DNA of 13,475 nt from Deltaproteobacteria bacterium (GTDB lineage Bacteria; Desulfobacterota; Desulfarculia; Adiutricales; Adiutricaceae), in NCBI GenBank assembly GCA_031267005.1, contig JAIRZX010000480.1:1-13475 (forward strand), in the 5' to 3' direction. The translations under genes were made by a program, and so were the position numbers. Position 1 is the first letter of the stretch. Each line of letters begins with the position of its first letter. This document shows positions 5,272 to 11,240 of this stretch, piece by piece. The notes below the pieces were generated by a model that saw only the letters and a list, made by a program, of their open reading frames with translations, searched no databases and was not told the origin of the DNA.

Positions 5272-7772
5272 TCCGCTACGCCGGGATAGACTTGGGCACC
5301 ACCAACAGCGCCATTGCCACCTTCGACGGGACCGACGTGAGGGTTTGGAAGAGCCCCGAGCAGAACGACGTCACCCCTTCCGTCATCGCCTGGGACAGGC
5401 GCGGGAACCGCTTCGTCGGGAAGAGGGCCTACGACGCCGCGCCATACAGCCCGGACAGCTCGGCCATGCTCTTCAAGAGGCTCATGGGCACGAGCACCCC
5501 GGTGTCGCTTCCGGGGCTGGGCCGGGGCGCGGCGAGGACCCCGGAGGAGTGCTCGGCCGAGGTTTTGAAGACCCTCTTCGGCTACCTGCCCGAGGAGGTG
5601 AGAAACGATCCGGCTACCGGGACCGTGGTCACCGTGCCCGCCGCGTTCAACGAGATGCAGAAGGTGGCCACTATGCAGGCCGCGTCCCTCGCCGGGCTCG
5701 GGCGCTGCGCGCTCATGCAGGAGCCCGTGGCGGCCGTGATGAGCGTCGCCAAGGCGGGCGGCCCGGGCGGGGTCTTCCTGGTCTACGATTTGGGCGGCGG
5801 CACCCTGGACTCGGCGGTGGCGGAATCGGTGGGGGGGAGGGTGAACCTGCTCGCCCACGGGGGGGTGGCCATGTGCGGGGGGCGCGACTTCGACCGAGTC
5901 ATAGTGGACGGGGTGGTGCGCCCGTGGCTCGCCCGCCAGTTCGAGCTGCCCGGCGATCTTCCCTTGAGCAAGGAGTACAGGACGCTCATGCGGCTGTGCG
6001 CCTGGGCGGCCGAGAAGGCCAAGATAGAGCTCTCGAGCGTCGAGAGCACCTCCATCGCCCTCTCGGAGTCCGAGGCCAGGGCGAAGGACCTGAACGGGGC
6101 CGAGATCTTCCTGGACATAGAGTTCGGGCGCGCGGACTTGGACCGGCTCATAGAGCCCAAGGTCAGGGAGAGCGTGGAGGCCGCCAGGGAGACCTTGCGG
6201 AAGGCCGGCATCTCTTCCCAGGACCTCGGGCGGGTGGTCTTCATCGGCGGGCCCACCAACTACAAGCCGCTACGGGACCGGGTCTGCTTCGAACTGGGCG
6301 TGGCGGGGGGGCTGGACGTGAACCCCATGACCGCCGTGGCCGAGGGGGCGGCGCTGTTCGCCGAGTCGGTCGACTGGGAGTCGAAGGGGCGCGGGAGGAA
6401 AGGCTCGAGGGGCAGGATCGCGGAAGGGGGGGCCCTCGATCTTTCCTTCGACTTCGTTTCAAGGACTCCCGCATCCAAGGCCAGGATCGTCTGCCGCCTC
6501 CCCCGGGGCGCCGCGGCCGGCGCGGAGTTCCAGGTGGACAGCGCCGACACGGGCTGGAACTCCGGGAGGATGCCCCTTTCTGACGGCGCCTGGACCGAGG
6601 TGGCGTTGTCCAAGCCCGGCGAAAACGTCTTCAGGGTCAGCGTCTTCGACCCGCACGGCGGGAGGGTGAAGCTCCCGCTGGACCGGGTGGTGGTAACCAG
6701 GACCGCGGCGACGGTGGCGGCCATACCGGCCTCGCACTCCATCGGCGTGGAAGTCCTGGAGAGGCTGGGGGGCGCGCCGGCGCTGGACTGGCTGGTCAGG
6801 GCGGGGGATTCCCTGCCGAAGAAGGGGCGCAAGGTCTTCAAGGCGGCCGAGGCCTTGAAGGCGGGTTCCGCCGGGAGTTTGAACTTCAACGTCTGGGAGG
6901 GGGAGATAGAGGATCCGGTTACCGACAACCGTCCCGTGGGGGTCTTGAAGGTAACCGGATCGGATTTCGACAGCGGCGCCATCCGCCCCGGCTCCGAACT
7001 CGTGTGCGACTTCGAGGTCCAGGACTCCGGCGTGATAGTCCTGGAGGTCTCCGCCCCGGACGTGGGGGGCACCTTCCGCTCGGGCAACAGCCTGTACTCC
7101 CGCCAGGAGGGGCAGATGGACTTCATGGCGGCGGCGGGAGCAGTCCTGGACGAGGCCTCGGACGTGTTGAGGCGCGTGGACGACGCCGCCGCGGCCGTGA
7201 ACGACGCGAGGCTCGCGGAGGCCAGGAGGAAGATCCTGGACGCCATGGAAATCGATCCCGGCGAGTCCGACCCGGAGCGCGCCCAGGAGGCCCGCGAGAA
7301 GGTCCTGGAGGCGAAGAAGATCCTGGCCCGGGTTCGCAAGGAGAACCTGAAGGCCATACGCGAGGGCGCCCTGGCCAAAGACGAGGCCTTCTGGCGCTCC
7401 CGGATCAAGCCCGGCTGCCGCCCCGCCGAGATCCCCCCCTTCGAGAGCTTGTTCGCCGCCATGCGCCAGGCCGCCGGGCGTCCCGGAGGGGAGTTCGACG
7501 GCCTCAAGAGGGAGCTCTCCGGGCGGATGAACCGTGTCCTGTGGCGCGTGGACTCGTTCGTGCTCGACATATTCGAGTGCCTTTCCTCCGAGCCGCCGTG
7601 GAGGTTCTCGGACCAGGCGGAGCGCGGGCGCCTGGCTGCCCTGGGCCGCCGCCAGGCGGACGCGGGCGACATGAACGGCCTGAGGGACACGGTCTTCAGG
7701 CTGATACGCGTCCTCGTGAGGCGCGGCGGGGACGAGACGGGATTCGACCCGGCCAACATCATACGCGGATAG
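5268..7772 (+). CDS. Divergent Hsp70 (DnaK-like) chaperone, 834 aa
   Basis: ATP-dependent chaperone of the Hsp70 family, probably cytoplasmic (no signal peptide). ATPase domain about 1-370: phosphate-1 loop DLGTTNS (8-14), catalytic-type Lys in FKRLMG (Lys70, matching DnaK), EPVAA (152-156), phosphate-2 YDLGGGTLD (173-181), adenosine motif VFIGGPTNYKPL (324-335). A region of about 120 residues (370-488), beta-rich in appearance, is inserted before the part that aligns with the DnaK substrate domain (SIGVEVLERLGG at 491-502 to about 600). A charged helical lid follows (615-700). The C-terminus (710-834) has no DnaK counterpart; its last 41 residues recur in the chimeric ORF downstream. About 200 residues longer than DnaK. 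It overlaps the GrpE-like gene by four bases and is followed by J-like genes, so it is likely a dedicated, non-housekeeping Hsp70. Confidence 0.92.
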   Translation: MIRYAGIDLGTTNSAIATFDGTDVRVWKSPEQNDVTPSVIAWDRRGNRFVGKRAYDAAPYSPDSSAMLFKRLMGTSTPVSLPGLGRGAARTPEECSAEVLKTLFGYLPEEVRNDPATGTVVTVPAAFNEMQKVATMQAASLAGLGRCALMQEPVAAVMSVAKAGGPGGVFLVYDLGGGTLDSAVAESVGGRVNLLAHGGVAMCGGRDFDRVIVDGVVRPWLARQFELPGDLPLSKEYRTLMRLCAWAAEKAKIELSSVESTSIALSESEARAKDLNGAEIFLDIEFGRADLDRLIEPKVRESVEAARETLRKAGISSQDLGRVVFIGGPTNYKPLRDRVCFELGVAGGLDVNPMTAVAEGAALFAESVDWESKGRGRKGSRGRIAEGGALDLSFDFVSRTPASKARIVCRLPRGAAAGAEFQVDSADTGWNSGRMPLSDGAWTEVALSKPGENVFRVSVFDPHGGRVKLPLDRVVVTRTAATVAAIPASHSIGVEVLERLGGAPALDWLVRAGDSLPKKGRKVFKAAEALKAGSAGSLNFNVWEGEIEDPVTDNRPVGVLKVTGSDFDSGAIRPGSELVCDFEVQDSGVIVLEVSAPDVGGTFRSGNSLYSRQEGQMDFMAAAGAVLDEASDVLRRVDDAAAAVNDARLAEARRKILDAMEIDPGESDPERAQEAREKVLEAKKILARVRKENLKAIREGALAKDEAFWRSRIKPGCRPAEIPPFESLFAAMRQAAGRPGGEFDGLKRELSGRMNRVLWRVDSFVLDIFECLSSEPPWRFSDQAERGRLAALGRRQADAGDMNGLRDTVFRLIRVLVRRGGDETGFDPANIIRG

Positions 7773-7922
7773 GAGGGGAGGAGCGCGCCTTAAAGAAAAA
7801 GTTACGGGAAGTTACGTGGTTAGCTAGGGTGTGAGGGGTGCCCGTTGCAGACGTAAAAGGCGACGGGAAACAGTTTTCAGCGGATCGGCGCCTCCGCGAG
7901 AGAGGGGGCGGGGGAAAGAGAG

Positions 7923-8930
7923 ATGGATCTATTCGAAAACCCATTCTGCCTTCTGGGTTTAAGCGCGCGCTCCACCCGCGAAGAGATAATGGAGGCGGCG
8001 GACGTTGCGAGCCTGTCCTGGGATCCCGACAGGGCTGCCGACGCGGCGGCGGCTCTCACAAGCCCCCGCAAGCGGCTTTCCGCAGAGATTTTTTTCCTGC
8101 CCGGGCAGGACAAGGCGGGGGCGGCATGGATCCTCGGGAGCTATCAGAACCAGATCAGGCGGGTAGAGCCCTGCCGGTGGGTGTCCGCGTTGGCAGCCGT
8201 GAACATCACGGCGGCGGCCCTGTCAAGGCTTGTTGATGACGGTTTGGGCATGACGGCTTACGGCGTGAGGCTGCTGTCCAATGCTTTCGAGAGCGCGGAC
8301 GCCAAAGGGGTAATGGCGTTCATAAACTCCGACAGGCAGCTGGCGGGCATCCCCGCAGTGCCGTCGATCTCTGACGTGGAGGAGGAGATGGACAAGCTCA
8401 GGCTGTACTGCCGAGAGGTGGTGAAGGGAGCCCTGGACAGGCTCCCGTCCCGCGAACTGACGGCAGCTGCCGATCAGGTCGTGCTCACGGAGACCGACCG
8501 CGGCAGGAGGCCGCCTCCCGTGCTCGTGCGCGACCTGATGGAAATCTACGATCTGGAGACCAAAGCCTTCTTCGACAGGGAGGAAGCCAACGTGAAGTGG
8601 CTCTGCTGGGCCTTGAAGGCAACCGCCGCCGATAAGGGGCAAGCGCGTAAGGCGCGAGGCATGGCGAGCGATTTGGAGAAGGTGCTCTGGAACTGGGAGT
8701 CGGTAGCCGCCCCGCTCCTGACTTTTCACGAAAGCACGGGGGGCATGCACAGGCCCACTGTCGCGGTGGCGTTGGCGGTGAGGGAGGTCGCGGTAGATAT
8801 CTGCAAACCGGAGGAGAGTTTCGGGCTGGGGGAGATTCTGATGTTGATGCTGTCCAGGATATTCGCCGGCGCGACCGAGGTAAGCGAAATTGCGGAAGAG
8901 GGCCGGAGATGGATCGTGGGACGCAGATAG
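7923..8930 (+). CDS. J-domain-like protein, copy 1 (HPD replaced by DPD)
   Basis: 335 residues. The N-terminus (4-60) has the shape of a J-domain: FENPFCLLGL (4-13), STREEIMEAA helix, then DPD at 34-36 where HPD is expected, and SPRKRLSAEIFF as the last helix. J-domains stimulate Hsp70 ATPase through the HPD His, which is missing here. The rest (70-335) is helical in appearance, without a recognised domain; segments YCREVVKGALDRLPSRE and RRPPPVLVRDLMEIYDLE are almost unchanged in copy 2. The ATG at 7923 is preceded by a purine-rich ribosome site (GGGGGAAAGAGAG). It lies 150 bases after the Hsp70 stop, so the Hsp70 is the likely partner. The C-terminal ~60 residues diverge most from copy 2. 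The J assignment is by pattern and context. Confidence 0.75.
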   Translation: MDLFENPFCLLGLSARSTREEIMEAADVASLSWDPDRAADAAAALTSPRKRLSAEIFFLPGQDKAGAAWILGSYQNQIRRVEPCRWVSALAAVNITAAALSRLVDDGLGMTAYGVRLLSNAFESADAKGVMAFINSDRQLAGIPAVPSISDVEEEMDKLRLYCREVVKGALDRLPSRELTAAADQVVLTETDRGRRPPPVLVRDLMEIYDLETKAFFDREEANVKWLCWALKATAADKGQARKARGMASDLEKVLWNWESVAAPLLTFHESTGGMHRPTVAVALAVREVAVDICKPEESFGLGEILMLMLSRIFAGATEVSEIAEEGRRWIVGRR

Positions 8931-9208
8931 ATTGCCTCGTACGAAAAAGCTTCGGGGGGAGGCGTCAGCGGGTTACCGGGGTCAGCCGCGAACGAGGAGG
9001 CTTGCCTTGCGGGGGGGGGGCCTTGTCCGAGCGTGTCTTTATTGCTTGCTTGCCGGTTTCTCGGAGGTCGTTGACGAAGTCCCGAGGGCGCGATGCCTCG
9101 GCAGGATGGGCCGCCGGGCGGCAGGCGATGCTTCAGGAGGCCGGGACGAGGGCCTTCTTTCGGGAACGTGCGCCGGGGGGGCGTGAAGCGCGGGATTGCC
9201 TGTACTGA
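8909..9208 (+). pseudogene. Counterpart of the spacer ORF after J copy 1 (decayed or non-canonical start)
   Basis: The spacer after J1 matches the 100-codon ORF after J2 in the same frame from about 8990 to the end: SRERGG / SRKRGA, LSERVF...SRRSL / LPERAL...LRASL, and AAGRQAMLQEA..RAFFRE / AAGRLAELPEA..RAVFRE. Where J2 has ATG directly after TAG, this copy has ATT, and an early indel shifts the frame, so the only in-frame ATG (8909) lies inside the J1 3' end. It may be a broken remnant or not a gene at all. The product would be about 98 Arg/Gly-rich residues with no recognised domain. Confidence 0.3.
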
Positions 9209-9223
9209 AGCGGAGGGCGCGAT

Positions 9224-9661
9224 ATGTTTGCGGCGTTGGGTAAATGTCTGTTCGCCGCCGTGCGCCAGGAGCCAGGAGCCAGGAGGCAGGAGCCAGGAGA
9301 GGCAGGAGAGGCAGGAGGCAGGAGCCAGGAGCCAGGAGCCAGGAGCCAGGAGGCAGGAGCCAGGAGCCAGGAGCCAGGTGGCAGGAGCCAGGAGCCAGGT
9401 GGCAGGAGCCAGGAGCCAGGAGCCAGGAGCCAGGTGGCAGGAGCCAGGAGCCAGGTGGCAGGAGGACGGGCGTTCCCGAGGAGAGTTCAATGGCTTCAAG
9501 AGGGAGTTTTCCGGAAGCTCTCCGGACGTATTCGTCGTCGCCAGGCAGACACGGGGGACGGGAACGGCATGAGGGACGCGGTCATGGGGCTTAAACGCGT
9601 CATCGTGAGGCGCGGCGGGGGCGAGACTGGATTCGACCCGGCAATCGTCATACGCGGCTAG
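9224..9661 (+). pseudogene. Chimeric junction ORF: 5' of membrane gene fused to 3' of hsp70, with heptanucleotide array
   Basis: 145 residues in one open frame. Codons 1-8 (MFAALGKC) align with the start of the downstream membrane protein (MSAALSES; 16 of 24 bases identical). Residues 9-15 (LFAAVRQ) match Hsp70 728-734 (LFAAMRQ). About 65 residues then translate the 7-bp repeat array (QEPGARS, QEPGGRS). After a short frameshifted stretch (the Hsp70-like EFNGFKREFSG lies in another frame), residues 105-145 match the last 41 residues of Hsp70 at 30 of 41 positions, ending IRG-TAG. Relative to Hsp70, about 36 codons (757-793) are missing. The best reading is a tandem-duplication junction: a fusion fragment, not a selected gene. 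It has stayed open end to end, so expression cannot be excluded. Confidence 0.8.
9266..9465 (+). repeat. Heptanucleotide tandem array, 28 units
   Basis: Twenty-eight consecutive units: CAGGAGC is the commonest, with CAGGAGG and CAGGTGG variants and two 9-base CAGGAGAGG units, totalling 200 bp. The right half shows a higher-order pattern of CAGGAGC units punctuated by CAGGTGG. It starts exactly where Hsp70 DNA reads CGCCAGGCC, so it probably grew from that CCAGG by slippage. Because 7 is not a multiple of 3, gain or loss of one unit shifts the reading frame of the host ORF. Confidence 0.97.
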
Positions 9662-9774
9662 GAGGAAGGCGATCGGACGCCGGGCAAAGTTCGTGCTGCG
9701 GCGGGGGAGCCGGGCAACGTTCGGACAGCGCAGACGGGCGGGCGGCGCTGGCGAGCGAGTTGTTGGAGCGGAAG

Positions 9775-9845
9775 GGCGGGTCGGGACAAGACAGGGGAGA
9801 TCAGGACAGGGCGGGGCAGGTCAGGTCAAGACAGGGCGGGTCGAC
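9775..9845 (+). repeat. Low-complexity CAGG-rich tract before J copy 2
   Basis: Imperfect short repeats of the type GACAAGACAGG, TCAGGACAGG, CAGGTCAGG and TCAAGACAGG, bracketed by GGGCGGGTCG on both sides. It falls within the ~118 bases that this spacer has gained relative to the one before J copy 1. Confidence 0.6.
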
Positions 9846-9929
9846 CGTCCGCCGCTGACTTCACAGGCCCAATAAAACGGCTTTTCAGGGTTGGACGCCT
9901 CCCGAAGAGAGGGGGCGAGGGGAAGCGAG

Positions 9930-10937
9930 ATGGATCTTTTCGAAAACCCTTTCTACCTTCTGGGCATAAGCACGCGCTCCACCCGCGAGGAGATTATGGA
10001 TGCGGCGGAGGGGGCGAGCTTGTCCGGGGAACCCGACAAGGTCGCCGAGGCGGCGTCGGCTCTCTCTAGCCCGCGCAAGCGGCTTTCAGCCGAGATCTTT
10101 TTCCTGCCCGGGCTGGACAAGGCCGGCGCGCAAAGGCTGCTTGCCGCCTACCGGAAGCCTGTCACGCGCGTGGAGCCCTGCGAGAGGGTGTACGCCTTGA
10201 CCGCCGTGAACCTCACCGCCGCTGCGCTATTGAGGCTTCAAGGGAGCGGTTGGGCAATGACGGCGTACGCCGTTGGACTACTCTCCAAAGCCTTCGAGAG
10301 CGCGGACGCCAACTCATCCATGGCCGCCGTGAACGCCGACAGGAGGCTTGCGGGCCTGCCCGCCGTGCCCTCTGTTTCGGACGTGGAGGAGGAACTGGAC
10401 AAGCTCAGGCTTTACTGCCGAGAGGTGGTGAAGGGCGCCCTGGACCGCCTTCCCTCCCGCGATCTGGTGGAGGCGGCGGCACAGATCGTGCGCTCGGAGA
10501 CCGATTTCGGCAGGAGGCCGCCCCCGGTGCTCGTCCGCGACCTGATGGAAATCTACGATTTGGAGAGCAGGGCCTTCTTCGACAGGGAGGAAGCCACCGC
10601 CAAGGCGCTCTGCGGGGCCCTGAAAGCCGCCGCCGCCGACAGGGGGCAGCCGAGGAAGGCGATGGCCGTGGCGGACGATTTGGAGAAGGTCCTCTTCAAC
10701 TGGCAGTCGGTAGCGGCCCCGCTCCTGACCTTCCTCAAAAGCACGGGGGTCACTCACAAGCCCAGCTTCTCGGTGGCGAGGGACGTGAGGGACGCGGCTG
10801 TCGACATCCACAACGCGGGGTGGGATCCCGCGCTGGCGAAAAAGGTGACGTCGATTTTGGCCAGGGCCTTCGCCGACGTGGCCGAGGTAAGCGAAATCGC
10901 GGCCGAGGACGCGAAAAGGCTCGCGGGCGGAAGATAG
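9930..10937 (+). CDS. J-domain-like protein, copy 2 (HPD replaced by EPD)
   Basis: 335 residues, tandem paralogue of the gene at 7923, same length and clearly homologous throughout (about two-thirds identical by eye). J-like N-terminus FENPFYLLGI...STREEIMDAAE, with EPD at 34-36 in place of HPD, then SPRKRLSAEIFFLPG. The start was set at ATG 9930 because MDLFENPF is then shared with copy 1 and GAGGGG (9917-9922) lies seven bases upstream; an in-frame TTG at 9891 would add 13 residues. Both copies keep an open frame with conserved blocks, so both are probably functional. The least conserved parts are residues 60-85 and the C-terminal 60. Presumed partner: the Hsp70 at 5268. Loss of the His in both suggests an atypical contact or a non-stimulating role. 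Confidence 0.75.
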   Translation: MDLFENPFYLLGISTRSTREEIMDAAEGASLSGEPDKVAEAASALSSPRKRLSAEIFFLPGLDKAGAQRLLAAYRKPVTRVEPCERVYALTAVNLTAAALLRLQGSGWAMTAYAVGLLSKAFESADANSSMAAVNADRRLAGLPAVPSVSDVEEELDKLRLYCREVVKGALDRLPSRDLVEAAAQIVRSETDFGRRPPPVLVRDLMEIYDLESRAFFDREEATAKALCGALKAAAADRGQPRKAMAVADDLEKVLFNWQSVAAPLLTFLKSTGVTHKPSFSVARDVRDAAVDIHNAGWDPALAKKVTSILARAFADVAEVSEIAAEDAKRLAGGR

Positions 10938-11240
10938 ATGGCGCCGCTCGAAGAGCTTCTGAGGGGGGCGAGGCGGGCTTTCGGGGGCAGCCGCAAACGA
11001 GGGGCTTTGACGCGCGGTAGCTTCTTGCCCGAGCGCGCCTTGCGGTTTTCCTTGCCGGGTTCCCTAAGGGCGTCCCTGTTTCCCGGGGGCCGCGAAGCCC
11101 CGGCTGGAAGGGCCGCCGGTCGGCTGGCGGAGCTCCCTGAGGCCCGGAAGCGGGCCGTTTTTCGGGAAGGCGCGGGAGGGCGGCGCGAGGCGCTGGATTT
11201 ACTGTCCGGAAGCGGGGGCGTGGCATGTCAGCGGCTTTGA
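10938..11240 (+). CDS. Possible small Arg-rich protein between J2 and the membrane gene
   Basis: 100 codons beginning with ATG immediately after the TAG of J copy 2 and overlapping the start of the membrane-protein gene by 16 bases. No recognised domain; the product would be Arg/Gly/Ala/Leu-rich (LEELLRGARRAFGGSRKRG...). The only support is that the equivalent spacer after J1 keeps the same frame over most of its length despite base changes. There is no clear ribosome site, so translation would depend on reinitiation after J2. It could equally be an untranslated spacer. Confidence 0.35.
   Translation: MAPLEELLRGARRAFGGSRKRGALTRGSFLPERALRFSLPGSLRASLFPGGREAPAGRAAGRLAELPEARKRAVFREGAGGRREALDLLSGSGGVACQRL

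Larger units (their letters stand above)
7451..9250. repeat. Tandem duplication, unit 1 (hsp70 3' end - J1 - spacer ORF - 5' end of membrane gene)
   Basis: Left unit of a diverged direct tandem duplication. It runs from GTTCG in hsp70 codons 728-729, through the hsp70 stop, the first J-like gene, a 293-bp spacer, and the first ~8 codons of a copy of the downstream membrane-protein gene. The unit-2 sequence matches in the same order: hsp70 tail; the ~60 bases before each J start (AAAC.GTTTTCAG...AGAGAGGGGGCG); the J genes; the spacers of 293 and 287 bp; and the ATG of the membrane gene. Confidence 0.85.

Noticed and set aside
6260..7762. 500-codon minus-strand open frame opposite hsp70
   Set aside because: It is the antisense shadow of a high-GC gene with clear Hsp70 motifs on the plus strand; the product is Ser/Pro/Arg-rich without domain character.
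9266..9465. CRISPR array
   Set aside because: Units are 7 bp and contiguous, without spacers; nothing else in the window has repeat-spacer periodicity.
9891..9929. TTG at 9891 as the start of J copy 2
   Set aside because: The ATG at 9930 has a good ribosome site and gives the same N-terminus as copy 1; the upstream codons are homologous to the non-coding leader of copy 1.
8928..10937. Read-through or recoded TAG after the J genes, because the J2 frame stays open for 100 codons beyond the stop
   Set aside because: Several genes here end in TAG (hsp70, coiled-coil gene, chimera), and the J1 copy loses the frame soon after its TAG, so read-through does not explain both copies.
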